From Symbiodinium natans (lineage: Eukaryota > Sar > Dinophyceae > Suessiales > Symbiodiniaceae): a DNA stretch of 64,000 nucleotides. A program made the translations under genes and the position numbers. Below the pieces are notes generated by a model. The model made no database searches and was not told where the DNA came from. It was given only the letters and a program-made list of their open reading frames with translations. Each line of letters begins with the position of its first letter. Within the stretch, counting starts at the first letter, position 1. The stretch lies in assembly GCA_905221605.1 (NCBI GenBank), contig CAJNDS010002082.1:389501-453500 (forward strand). The letters are read 5' to 3'. Shown here in pieces: positions 22,928 through 34,294 of this stretch.

Positions 22928-23433
22928 CAGCTGGAGGAGGCTCTCATTTCCAACCCCAAAACTGTCGGGTCGAGTTTTTGCGAAGCAGAGCAGGGCTTAA
23001 GCAGGGCTCTGCGGGGCTACATGAGGCTACTATGGTAAGTGCAGCGGAACCGATTTGCTCAAGCTTCGCTCGGGCTTCTGGCCCAGGCGCTTCTGGGCAC
23101 ACTTGCCGTTGAAAGTTGTTCTTCGTGGCACTTGCCACATGTTGACATGCTGCACGCCATGGGCCGGCCCAACATGCGGAACTACTCTTCAGAAACATTC
23201 TGCACCCCAGATGACTGCTGGAAATTGAAGTTGAAGTTTTGCATACTGTTGGATGCCACAGGCACGAGCATCATGCATGGTGCAGCTCCGCATTGGTTCA
23301 CAGAATACATGGGAATCATGGTCGGGGTCATCACCGACATGTTGCTGCGATCATGTGTGTGACTCATTTCACTCATTTCGTAGGGATCTGGTGTTCCTGG
23401 CGTGTCGTCGACATCACTCCAGCACGTCCAGGA
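22928..23433 (-). pseudogene. Partial copy of KH/zinc-ribbon gene exons
   Basis: About 506 bp closely similar to 42868-43390 and in the same orientation. It retains the exon reading WSDVDDTPGTPDPYEMSEMS, MYSVNQCGAAPCMMLVPVAS and NFNFNFQQSSGVQNVSEE, plus the following segment (NFQRQVCPEAPGPEARAKL). The copy starts close to where that exon would begin. The upstream KH-like and zinc-ribbon exons of the parent at 44.05 kb are absent; a TA microsatellite stands there instead. The reading frame is preserved despite several substitutions, so it is either a recent fragment or an exon of another gene. Confidence 0.65.
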
Positions 23434-23440
23434 ATGCTGG

Positions 23441-23467
23441 TTTATGTATATATATATATATATATAT
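23441..23467. repeat. TA microsatellite
   Basis: Alternating (ta)n directly abutting the partial gene copy, marking its breakpoint. Confidence 0.9.
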
Positions 23468-23479
23468 GAAATCCTCATG

Positions 23480-24600
23480 AATGGAACGGCGCCCTCACAG
23501 CTTAAGAACTTTGAGCCGTTATGATGTGTGCTGATTAATTTGAACGCTACGCGACCCGCGGCAGCCTGGGCCCGCCCCGCGGTGAATCAACCCAAACCGG
23601 TGATCGCCGGTGTGAAGGTGCTGCCATTCCCTGTTAAATCGGCTCATGTGTATACCAGGCACCCCAAAATGTTGGAGTAGTAAAACAAGAAAAACAAGCC
23701 CGGTAGAGGTGAGTCTGGGGGCGGGGGCCCGGGCGGGGGGCGCGGATTTGAGGTCGGGTACCTGCTTTGCGCTCCCCATACTGCTACGGTTTGGGGCCTC
23801 GGCGGATCTTACGCCTAATTAACAGCATGGCTGCACCTGTCGCCTGAGGGGCGGGAAGAAGTACTTACTAGTGTTCCTGTAAGGACAAAGCGTATACGTA
23901 AGAGGAGACGTACGGTAGTAGGAGTGGCAGCTGACAAGCTACACAACCTGAACTTCCAAACTGCCACGACATGGCTTTGGATGCGGTTATAGACTATTTT
24001 TCAGGCTGCTGGCGTAAAGGAGCGTGACAAAATACCTGCGCAGAATCAGTACGGCAAGGAAACGCATCAAACACATGGCCCTAGCCACAATTATGCTGCG
24101 AGCACGGGCTGCAAGCCCACAATTGTAGTCTTCGTGCTGCTCTCATTTCGCAAGCTAAGCCAGCTTTAAGATCAGAATTGAAGAAGATACTGCCAGACCA
24201 ATGCAACACAGGCACTTCCAGCCATCGCAGGGGAGGAGACGCGCGCCGCAAAGGCGCGCAGGTTGGGATGAGAGAGTTGCTGAAAACGGCAGCGAAGCAC
24301 ATTGCAAATGATCACACATGGCAGGACAGGATTAAAGGTCGCACCTGGAACGCAAAGAGCTATATAGTTTGGAACACTTGGACTGCAAATGGACCTGCTC
24401 CAAACCCCAAACCCCAAACCGTAACCTTATAACCCTAGGGAATATTGGCATTGAATTGGCCCCCAAACTCGTAAAGGGCAGCGCCTGAACATTCCGGCAC
24501 ATGGTCGAAAGCCTTGAACGTCTATGCGATCCAGGATGATGCTTTCCAGCTTCGGGACAGAGCTGTTGCAGGACGTACGCCGGCTAACCTCTATCTCCTA
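23480..24600. other. No gene seen; telomere-like motif near its end
   Basis: Open frames at 24432-24178 on both strands lack supporting motifs. At 24401-24440 there is a run of CCCCAAA and CCCTA units resembling degenerate telomere repeat. It lies just before the GATA/poly-G array. Confidence 0.4.
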
Positions 24601-25157
24601 GGTTAATAAGAGATAGATAGATAGACGGGGGGGGGGGTAGATAGATAGCGGGGTGGGGGGGGGTTAGATAGATAGATAGAGAGAGGGCGGCTGGGAGATT
24701 GGGGGGGGCGGGGTTAGATAGATAGATAGGCGGGCTCCCGTTAAATTAAAAGAGGCAGGGGCGGGGGGGGTGGGATAGATAGATAGATAGACGGGCCCCG
24801 TAAAGGGGGTAGAGCTCCCGTAGGGGGGGTTTGGTGGGGGGAGGGTTAAATAGATAGATAGATGGGGGGGTTAGATAGATAGATAGATAGATAGGGGCAG
24901 CCGCACAAGGGAACCAACGGGCTCCCGTAAAATTCTAAGCCAAGGGGGTGAGATGGATAGTGGGGGGGGGGGGTTAGATAGATAGACGGGCAGCTGGGAA
25001 ATTGGGGGGGGGGGGGGTTTAGAGAGAGATAGCAGACAGGCGGCTGGGAGATGGAGGGGGGGGGGGTTAGATAGAAGATAGACGGGTTCCCGTTAAGTGA
25101 GGGGGGGGGGGGGGGGTGGATAGATAGATAGATAGATGGTACCTGACGGACCTGGCA

Positions 25158-25208
25158 ACCTCTATCCTCTAACCAGCAGGTATCCGACAGAGGTTAGAGG
25201 ATAGAGGT
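25158..25208. repeat. Perfect 17-bp inverted repeat (hairpin) inside the array
   Basis: Left arm 25158-25174 (acctctatcctctaacc) and right arm 25192-25208 are perfect reverse complements with a 17-nt loop (agcaggtatccgacaga). Confidence 0.9.
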
Positions 25209-26964
25209 CAGGATGGAGGGGGATAGATGGGGGGGGGTTAGATAGATAGCGGGGGGGGGGGGGGGAGATGATTAGAGGGCGGCTGGTAGATTGGGGGGGG
25301 GGAGGGGGTTAGATAGATAGCGGGCTCCCGTTGGTTAAAAGAAGCGGGGGGGGGGGGGGGGGTGGGATAGATAGATAGATAGACGGGTTCCCGTAAAGGG
25401 GTTAGAGCTCCCGTAGGGGGGGTTTGGTGGGGGGAGGGTTAAATAGATAGATAGATAAATGGGGGGGTTAGATAGATAGATAGATAGATAGAGAGGGGCA
25501 GCCGCAGGGGGGGTTAGATAGATAGATAGACGGGCTCCCGTAGAATTCTGTGAGATGGATAGTGGGGGGGGGGTTAGATAGATAGTAGACGGGCCAGCTG
25601 GAAATTGGGGGGGGGGGTTTAGAATAGAGAAGATAGGGCTGGCTCCGAATCAAAAAAAGCAGGGTGGGGGGGGGGTGGTTAGGGATATACTCAGGGGGGG
25701 GGGGGGAAAAGAATAGAAGACAGATAGACGGGCGGTGGGGAGGATGGGGGGTGGGGGGAGGCTGGTAGATACTTTTTGTTAAAGTAACAAATGGGGCGGG
25801 GGGGGGTGGTAGATGAATAGAGAGACGGGCTCCCAGTTAAAAATTCTCAGCTGGGGGTGGGGGGGGTTTGATAGACAGGCGGGCTGGGAGATTTAGGGGG
25901 GGGGCTCCCGTTTTGATTAGACTTAAAATTTTAAGTGAGGGATGGGGGGGGGGGGGGGTGGATAGATTTAGATAGATAGATGGTACTACGTCCGACCTGG
26001 CAACGAGTTAGGGGGGGGGGCAGAGCCGGGGCCCTGCGTGGGGGGGGTGTTGAGAGAATAAGATAGGGGGGGGAGGGGGGGTGGAGGAAATTAGATGCCA
26101 GGGCGGCGGGGGGGGAGGGGGTTAGAATTAGAGAGATAGGTTAAGAGGCAAGGGGGGGGGGGGGTGGGATAGATAGGATAGATAGGCGGGCTCCCGTTTT
26201 TTTAAAAGAGGCAGGGAAGGGGTTGGGGTGGGATAGATAGATAGACGGGTTCCCGTAAAGGGGTTAGAGCTCCCGTAGGGGGGGTTTGGTGGGGGGAGGG
26301 AAAAAAAGATAGAAAGATGGGGGGGTTAGATCGATAGATAGATAGGGGCAGCCGCACAAGGGAACCAAGGGGGGGAGGTGGATAGATAGATAGACCGGCT
26401 CCCGTAAGACGGATAGATGCCAAGGGCTGGGAGATTGGGGGGGTTAGATAGATAGGCGGGCTCCCGTTAAATAAAAAACGCCAGGGCGGAGGGATGCCAA
26501 GGGGGGGGGGGGTTAGCTTGTTGTGGGGGGGGTGTGGCGGGCTCCCGTTAAATTAAAAAGCCAGAAGTTAGATAGATAGATAGACGGGTTCCCGTAAAAT
26601 TTTAAGCCAGGGCAGGGGGGGGTGGATAGATAGATCGGTAGATGGTACCTGACAGGCGGACCTGGCAACCTCTACCCTCTAACCAGCAGGTATCCGAGAG
26701 GATAGAGGTTGGGGGGGGGGGTCAGAGCTGGGGGGCCTGAGAGGGGGGGGGGTTAGGAGGTTGGGAGACGGGGCGGGGGGGGGGGGTGGTCGGTAAACTT
26801 TTTAAGCCAGTGCGTGGGCGGATTGAATAGATTTGGGCGTCCGAGCTGGGGGGGGGGGGGGGTAGATAGATAGCGGGGGGGGGGGTTAGATAGATAGATA
26901 GAGAGAGAGAGGGGAGGGGGTGGATAGATAGATAGATAGATAGTACCTGACGGGCGGACCTGGC

Positions 26965-27017
26965 AACCTCTATCCTCTAACCAGCAGGTATCCGACAGAG
27001 GTTAGAGGATAGAGGTT
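26965..27017. repeat. Second copy of the hairpin, at the array edge
   Basis: Left arm 26965-26982 and right arm 27000-27017 form an 18-bp perfect inverted repeat with the same loop as at 25158. A third, damaged version lies at ~26666-26710. It sits at the right-hand boundary of the array. Confidence 0.9.
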
Positions 27018-27119
27018 AGGGGGGGTACATGATGAGCTGTTGATGTCCCCCACTCGCCAAAGCATTCAAAGGGAACCTTCTTTGTTGAATGAAGTTTACA
27101 AGGGAGCCTAAACAGTGGC

Positions 27120-27380
27120 TGAAGAGAGTCGAAAACTGCTGCACGACCCAGCGACATCCTGGCTGACAGGTTTGCTCTTTCCAAAAATTGCCGGCACGGC
27201 CCAACAACGACTTTACCCCAATTCTGGCTGACAGGTTTGCTCTTTCCAACACAACGTCAGCATGACCCAACGCGACTTGACCCAACGACACCCAACGACG
27301 AATTTATCCCGATCCCGGCTGCCCGGCTTAATTTCCAAGGAAACATCGGCACGACCCGACAACGACTTGAGCCCAATTAC
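27120..27380. repeat. ~67-bp imperfect tandem repeat
   Basis: The word ctggctgacaggtttgctct followed by ttccaa, cggcacg-acccaacaacg and cgactt recurs about four times with substitutions. No gene is supported here. Confidence 0.65.
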
Positions 27381-27670
27381 AAGTAGGCTAAAACCCGGAA
27401 CCCTCATGAAAAAGGACACTTTGGTTACGCCAACCCCGATGAAAGCCTACACCCCAGACCCACCACAAGCAGTAGTAGTAGCGTTGAAGGAGTAGTGGGC
27501 CAGCGCGCAAATCCCTCTCACCTCCCCCGGATCTTGATGCGCAAGGGCCCCCACCTCCCGACCAAAGAACATGGTCTTCTCCCTCTTGGAGGGCTTCGGC
27601 GTGACGATTCTGTTCAGTAAGCTTCTTACAGGACGAACCGACTATTCGGTCGGCCAACTTGGCGCCTGCG

Positions 27671-28078
27671 CTGTGTGTGTGTGTGGGTGTGGGTGTGGGT
27701 GTGGGTGTGGGTGTGGGTGTGGGTGTGGGTGTGTGTGTGTGTGTGTGTGTGTGTGTCTGTGTGTCTGTGTGTGTGTGTGTCTGTGTCTGTGTGTGTGTGT
27801 GTGTGTGTCTGTGTCTGTGTCTGTGTCTGTGTCTGTGTCTGTGTCTGTGTCTGTGTCTGTGTCTGTGTCTGTGTCTGTGTCTGTGTCTGTGTCTGTGTCT
27901 GTGTCTGTGTCTGTGTCTGTGTCTGTGTCTGTGTCTGTGTCTGTGTCTGTGTCTGTGTCTGTGTCTGTGTCTGTGTCTGTGTCTGTGTCTGTGTCTGTGT
28001 CTGTGTCTGTGTCTGTGTCTGTGTCTGTGTCTGTGTGTGTGTGTCTGTGTGTGTGTCTGTGTGTGTGTCTGTGTGTGT

Positions 28079-28109
<31 letters not shown>

Positions 28110-28158
28110 GGTGTGGGTGTGGGTGTGTGGGTGTGGGTGTGTGTGTGTGTGTGTGTGT
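27671..28158. repeat. TG / TGTCTG / TGTGGG microsatellite, ~490 bp
   Basis: TGTGGG units, then TG, then a nearly pure run of about 40 gtgtct hexamers, then TG and TGTGGG again, giving a roughly symmetrical arrangement. Long open frames on both strands here are artefacts of the repeat. Confidence 0.95.
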
Positions 28159-28299
28159 TTTGTTTCAACGTTGGGGACGCATGTGTGCCGGCAGCCTCTT
28201 GCCCATAAGTTCATGTGATCCTTCTACGCCGACATGACATGCCGTTCCAAAACTGGCTCCCCGACTCAGAACAACCCCCCCTCTCATAATGAGGAGAAC

Positions 28300-28500
28300 A
28301 TTTTACTCAGGAAGCTAGAATCAGAAACGGCAATTCAAAAACCAGCCAAGAGCCAGAAACGGCAACTCAAAAACAAGCGCGAATCAGAAACTGCGACATC
28401 GGGAACCAGCGCAAGTCGGAAATAAGCGGCGAATCAGAAACGGCGAGCTTCACAAATTGCAGCGACTCAAAATTGGCACGATTCGGTAACTGCTGCGATT
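28300..28500. repeat. Degenerate GAATCAGAAACGGC-type repeats
   Basis: Words such as gaatcagaaacggcaattca recur with variation about six times. No gene is supported. Confidence 0.6.
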
Positions 28501-28501
28501 C

Positions 28502-29134
28502 GGAAACCCGTTTCCCAGGGCATCCTCGCTTGAACAATGATTGCATCGACTTCCCCGAACATCCAGCGATGATTCCGCTGCTCACGCTCACAATGCCCGA
28601 ACACCCGCGCACATCATCAATGCCGAGCCATAATTTCAAGCAAGCTACCACTGCATCCATGTCCCCGGCCACCCATGTCCCATCCAAGACTTCGTCCACG
28701 CTAAAAGCGCATCCATGTCCGACCAAGTCCATGCCCGAACGATGATTACGTCCATGCTGCCCGTGCAGCAGCTTCCAAGGCCATATGACCGAGCCATGAT
28801 GTCACTACATAATTACTACATCCAATTCCCAGAGAATCCATATCCGAAGCAGAATCTCGTCACCTCGTCCATGCCGCGATTGACTACCTGAGCGTTAAAT
28901 TTCACATTTGCTAACACAAACACAACCCTTAGGCTTGCCGTATGGGTAAAAACCCGCACGCCGCTTTGTCTCATGAGCGCTGGTCAGGCAACTTGCACTT
29001 CTCGTGATCGCAACCAGGACTTTGCCTAGATGCAATCCACTTGTCGCGCAGCAGTGCCTCCACGGTGGCTCGGTCTTCCATCTGGCAGAGCATTTTCTGC
29101 AGGATCCTCGTGGGATGCTTGCCCAAGGTACGGG
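28502..29134. repeat. Segmental duplication, copy 1 (kinase 3' end and downstream DNA)
   Basis: About 633 bp nearly identical to 30839-31470 in direct orientation, from ggaaacccgtttccca to ccaaggtacggg. Copy 1 contains the last part of the kinase gene and its downstream spacer. A two-to-three base indel (ccgctgctcac versus cgctcac) and scattered substitutions separate the copies. Confidence 0.9.
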
Positions 29135-30141
29135 GCACAACCAGCTCCCAATTCGTCTCGCTGTAAAGGTCGACAGCAAATGGGAAGTTGCCACAAAGAA
29201 GGACGAACAACATCACACCTAACGCCCAAATGTCAGCGCAGAAGCTGCTGTGAGGTCTCCCTTCAACGATCTCCGGGCTGAGGTACGGCAAGGTGCCAAC
29301 GATCAAGTTGCTTGCGCCCGGCGTCACAGTCATTGTACTTGCAAAACCAAGGTCGATGATGACTGCCTCAAATGTGACGACAGAAAGGAAAAACTTGCGC
29401 CCTCTATTTGCAACCGACCCGACGTCCCATCTCTGATTGACGATAAAATACGATACATAAATTGTAGATGATCTAAATACATAGATCCAATTTCCGGCAA
29501 CGCAGCAACCCCCCGACCCACATGAGAATGCTGGGCACTCGTCCACCACTCAAGACGACGTTCTCAAGCTTCAGGTCTCGGTGGGCAACCCCTTGGCCGT
29601 GAAGATATCCGATGCCGCTGCACACCTGCCCGCCATTGCTGGAATGCGCAACGTCTCGACATATAGTTTTTGTTGTGATGCTGCTTCAGTCTAGCTGCTT
29701 TCCCAAGGGTGATTTTCTTGCGGGGCCTACATCAACATGAAGTAAATCTAAAGGACCCTCGACAACGAAAACGACAATGCTGACGATCGCAAAGCGGCGC
29801 CTATGACACCATGCGGCAACCAGATTATTAATAAGTACTACAGATTCATCCCGATTTATCTGCCATCGCAGCAACACAAAGCCAAGTCATCGTTTGGCCT
29901 GCGACAGGAGAGACCTCGCTGCGCGTTCCGGAACGCGATGGCTCTCGAGGCCGTCCAGCAAATGTGCCAGGCTTTGGTTGCAGGCAAAATCAGTTAACAG
30001 ATACAACCAGTTGCTGTCCTCCGACGCAGCATGGCAAGCAACCACATTGGGGCGCTGCATTCGGCGCGTCAGCTCCATCTCTGCTCGGAAGCTGTCTTCG
30101 TCCCAGCGCCCGCTTTTTGCCTTCGGAGCGCATGTAAACAC
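28971..30141 (-). CDS. Serine/threonine protein kinase, 5' end unresolved
   Basis: Minus-strand exons follow the kinase fold. 30141-29899: EDSFRAEMELTRRMQRPNVV (helix C with its Glu), then NWLYLLTDFACNQSLAHLLD (hinge) and ARSLLSQ. 29625-~29555: VCSGIGYLHGQG and HRDLKLENVVL (catalytic loop with Asp, Lys and Asn). 29366-28971: AVIIDLGFA (metal-binding Asp, DLG instead of DFG), VGTLPYLSPEIVEG (activation-loop end), DIWALGVMLFVLLCGNFPF, then TRILQKMLCQMEDRATVEAL and a TGA at 28971-28973. The layout fits a CAMK-like kinase. The glycine loop and ATP-binding Lys were not found and would lie in an upstream exon. It may be active, since the seen catalytic residues are present. Confidence 0.8.
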
Positions 30142-30838
30142 TTAAGTGCCCGAAGCTGGGTCCGTATGCCAGACAAAGCAAACACTCAAAAGTGACTCAA
30201 AAGGTGAAAAACCAGCCATGAGGACTGAGGCCCCCACTCTCTCTCCCCCACTATACTCACCCGGAACAGCCGTTGTTTGATAGCGTGCGCGCGTCAAGAC
30301 ACCAGCTGGGAGACAACGCGTCAGGCTACTACTGTGTTCCACGCCGTGGGGCACCACCCAAATCCCGAATTCAAGTCCCTCCCCACGGCAGAGGAAGTTC
30401 AACCATGTGGATTCTGAATCATTCACTAGGCCGATGACTGAAATTAAATAAACGAGTCACTTGACTCAAAGCAGGCGATGACGAAAAAAAGAGGGTCAAG
30501 TGATTCAAAGATCTCCTTGGGAAGGTTGGTTTGCATTGGTGCAATCCTTATGGAAAGTCCCATTGGAGCCAACTGGTTCAAGCGAATTCAAAAGGCTCAA
30601 TGAGTTCAACCCATCGAAAAATGGCTCCAGCTTGAAACGAATCAAAGGATTCAGGTTTCCATCTCCCTTGTTTGTGCATACGGCGGTGTAACCGTACCGT
30701 ACCCGTTTTTTTTCTTGCTTGTCTTGGGGTTGGGGGGTGGGTGGGGGGGGCGGGGCGGGGTTGGTTACGACCTGTTACTCTTTACAGCGTTTTTGCTCGT
30801 CTAGACGAGATGCTGCGCCAGGATGTTTCACGCTTCTG
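30142..30838. other. Spacer, no gene seen
   Basis: Contains repeated GATTCAA/TTCAAAG words (30490-30660) and a G-rich tract (30725-30765). The missing 5' exon of the kinase could lie here, but I could not identify it. Confidence 0.35.
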
Positions 30839-31470
30839 GGAAACCCGTTTCCCAAGGCATCCTCGCTTGAACAATGATTGCATCGACTTCCCCGAACATC
30901 CAGCGATGATTTCGCTCACGCTCACAATGCCCGAACACCCGCGCACATCATCAATGCCGAGCCATAATTTCAAGCAAGCTACCGCTGCATCCATGTCCCC
31001 GGCCACCCATGTCCCATCCAAGACTTCGTCCATGCTTTAAAAGCGCATCCATGTCCGACCAAGTCCACGCCCGAACGATGATTACGTCCACGCTGCCCGT
31101 GCAGCAGCTTCCAAGGCCATATGACCGAGCCATGATGTCACTACATAATTACTACATCCAAGTCCCAGAGAATCCATATCCGAAGCAGAATCTCGTCACC
31201 TCGTCCATGCCGCGATTGACTGCCTGAGCGTTTAATTTCACATTTGCTAACGCAAACACAACCCTTAGGCTTTCCATATGGGTAAAAACCCGCACGCCGC
31301 TTTGTCTCATGAGCGCTGGTCAGGCAACTTGCACTTCTCGTGATCGCAACCAGGACTTTGCCTAGATGCAATCCACTTGTCGCGCAGCAGTGCCTCCACG
31401 GTGGCTCGGTCTTCCATCTGGCAGAGCATTTTCTGCAGGATCCTCGTGGGATGCTTGCCCAAGGTACGGG
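30839..31470. repeat. Segmental duplication, copy 2
   Basis: Direct repeat of 28502-29134, about 2.3 kb away. It ends abruptly at ggtacggg, inside kinase coding sequence. Confidence 0.9.
31307..31470 (-). pseudogene. Truncated kinase C-terminal fragment
   Basis: Carries only the last ~54 codons of the kinase (TRILQKMLCQMEDRATVEAL onwards) with the same TGA stop. No HRD or DLG segment lies upstream; unrelated sequence begins at 31471. It is a dead fragment made by the duplication. Confidence 0.85.
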
Positions 31471-34290
31471 AAACGATGCTGGAGCATTGCAGAAACAGGG
31501 AACCCTCAACCCTCAGAGGCTCATCGTATTGGATTCACGCACAGAAAGAAGCTTTAAGGCCCTGTCAAGCAATACAGTATTAAACCACGAGTAGTACGGG
31601 CGATTTCAATTCCCAGGCTTAGAACCTTCAAAACCCGAGACCTAAATCCCCGACCTTCAAGGCTACCGACGAAGGGTTTTGGAGGATTTGCGGGTTCAGA
31701 TTTCTACACACCTGAGGCTGCAGCGAACCCTACGCCAGTTCTAGGGGCTTTCTGGAGGCCTGGAAAACACAAACCTGATCAAACCTGCAGGCCCCCTCAG
31801 GAAGCCCCGCCTTCGTGGTGTGCCCGCTGGCTTGTGGGCCGGACGTCAGGAAACCGAAATAGTCGATTTTGGCGGGCCTGGAAGCCTGAAGTTTTACTAA
31901 TATCTGACAAATCAACAACATCCGGGATTCATGCAAAACAACACCGCCAGCAACGCAAACAATATGCATCTTCTTCTTTTTTCTCGTGACCTTGCAATAT
32001 CTGCTCCGTCGTCAACTGCAAACACCGCTGGCCGATAACCTTCAGTGAAGCCTACGGACAACCTAAGGGCGTACGCTCCGTCCTGCCACTATTCGGCGTG
32101 CCTCAGCTTGGGAGGCCCAGAATCGCGCCCCGCGCAACTCAAACGCGGACTTCTATCTGAAAGCCACACCTGCAATGTAAAACTATAAGCTGGGCTTCAG
32201 CGACAAATCAAATGACCAAACGCGCAACTAATCTGAGTCGCAAACTTCAGGCAAGCACTCCGAAGCACCAGTGGCAAGCAGGCCGGCTTCAAGCGCAGCA
32301 GTGGCTCCAACATGTACTGAAGGTCCTCGATATGAGCGTGAACCACCCTCACACATCCGAATGCTTGCAAACTAAGCGCTGATGGCTGACATCTTCGCCG
32401 GTGTGCTCAAGCAACGCACGCCTCGGAAATCGCAGGACCAATTGCAAACCCTGGGTTGGCACTCACGTTGCGTAAGCACCGCGCTGCCAGGCTTCCACAA
32501 CGAACGCGGCGCAAATCTTCGGTTGCCTAGAAACGAGAACGCAATCAGTGAAGACGGTCTAACCAGTCTCGCGCACGGCCTCCACATTTCGGAAGTCACA
32601 ACTCCGGCCAACCTAGCTTTGATTTCTTAGAATCAGCATGTGCTCAAGGAAACATAAGACATTAAGGACCCAGCTCAGTGCAGCAAAAATGGTCACGACA
32701 CCACGCCATCACTGCTGCTGATTTTGCCCATTGCACGCGCACCATGGAGTTGAGCACCTGATGTTAGCACAAGATCATTCCTGAACATCGTTCGCGACCA
32801 CCAATGACATCCAACGACATATACGGCACCCTCTCCAAGTCAGACGGGAAGATGGTTGGCGAATGCCATATTTCGCACTCGAAGATCTCGTCATCATCTG
32901 GAAACTTGAAGCTGTCACCTCCGAACTGCGAACATGCATGAGGATGGACTGAGATTCAACAAATCAAAGGCAGTAACAGGTTCACAAAGCCTACATAATG
33001 ACCCAGTCGGCGAAGACGGGAATCGATGATGGTCAGTGAACTGAAAATGCCATCAGCCTGGTCACGTATAATTCATGCTTAAGTTTAGCTTAAGCTCTGC
33101 AAAGGCTGGACACCGTGAGCTGGGTCAGGAGGTGTCAGAGCCCTGAGCCCCAAGCATGTACATGTTGACGCAGGGGCAGCATTGGGCAAAGCATGGCAAA
33201 GCATTCCTGTTGCGTGGTATCTTGGGGGATTCAAACGCCTGCAAATGATGTAGCGCCGGTTCGCCATGGGCTCCAAACAAATATACGAAGCCAGGGAAGG
33301 GGGGGGGGGGAGGGGCAGCCGATACACCACACGCAGTCATGAGAGATTGGAGAGCTGTATGTAGGTATTTAAACTGGTGTAGGCTCTACCCGCCTTTTCC
33401 TACATCCTCCCGAGAAACCTCTTTCTCATGCTCACGGCGGCAGCATGGGCACACCCTGGCCTACTGGCATGCAGTTACAGCGTATCTCACGACAGCCTGG
33501 GCTCTTCTGAGCTCAAATTTCCCGAGCAGGACCCAAGTACGGGAAGATGGAAAGGTTTCTAACGTCCAGCAACTTATCCAGAAACAAACCCGGATAGCAA
33601 AACACCAGGCAAAGCCTCGGACGAAAGCTCGACCGTGGGAACAAAGGCCACGAGACCCCAAGCCTGGCGAAGAAAAACTGAAATGCTCACAAACATGATA
33701 CTACTGTCGCCATATCAGGGCTGCATGGGAAACTGAGTGTTCACTACCACATGATGCGCAGCCATCTCGAATCTTCATCAAGCATGGGCAACTTGCAGGA
33801 TCCGAGAACTTGGCAAGCAGTGAGGGTTGCAGGCAGTAAGGCTTTGATAAACGTCCCCATAAGTTCCCAGATCCTCCGGGTAGCCCCCAAGATCGAGTGA
33901 AAATATGCAGAGGGCAAACGTCAAACAAATCTAGGCTTGCGCGACCTGTACATGTTCCTTCTCCTAGCATCTCGGTGGCCTGCGTGAGAAGACAAGCAGA
34001 CCTGTCATCTCTGCCTGTTTTCTTTGCGTGGCCTTTGACTTTTAAGCGTCACTCGCGGTTGGTGTTTGCGTGGTGTCTGTTCGGAAACGGACTGAAAAAG
34101 GGCGAGGAAACCGTTAAACCCAAAAGGAGCCTTAAACCCTAAACCTCGAAACCGGAAAGCTTAAGGCCCTAAGACCTTGAAAGACGCCGGTCGATGTGGG
34201 GCGGATTTTGGTTTTGTTTTCAGTATTGTGGTGTCAAGATGGATTTAATTCTGTAGAGATTTTAGTTAACATCTGACTTGATTCGCAGCA
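31471..34290. other. Long stretch without recognisable genes
   Basis: Neither strand gives an exon series or motif. Scattered open frames (32382-32630, 33339-33698, 33701-33970) have no family pattern. A G run lies at 33300-33311. 33969-34007 carries the short repeat also found at 57604. 34110-34165 has degenerate telomere-like units (ttaaaccctaaacctc). Confidence 0.4.
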
Positions 34291-34294
34291 GCCG

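Larger units (their letters stand above)
24600..27018. repeat. Poly-G / GATA strand-asymmetric satellite array, ~2.4 kb
   Basis: Irregular alternation on the plus strand of GATA tetranucleotide blocks (gatagatagatagat) with G runs of 7 to 20. It is punctuated by recurring words (gggctcccgttaaatt, ggggcagccgcacaaggg, gagctcccgtagggggggtt). Larger blocks recur: the gagctcccgtaggggg block is at ~24811, ~25405 and ~26267, so there is a loose higher-order structure. G runs are almost only on the plus strand, which is the template strand for the minus-strand genes. No coding signal. Dense G runs could form quadruplexes. Confidence 0.9.

Noticed and set aside
24600-27018. CRISPR-like spacing of repeats in the GATA array
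   Set aside because: Repeats are simple-sequence blocks of irregular length with no uniform direct repeat or unique spacers.
27571-28237. Cys-Val, Thr-Gln and Thr-His repeat proteins over the TG array
   Set aside because: Frames exist on both strands solely because the microsatellite lacks stop codons.
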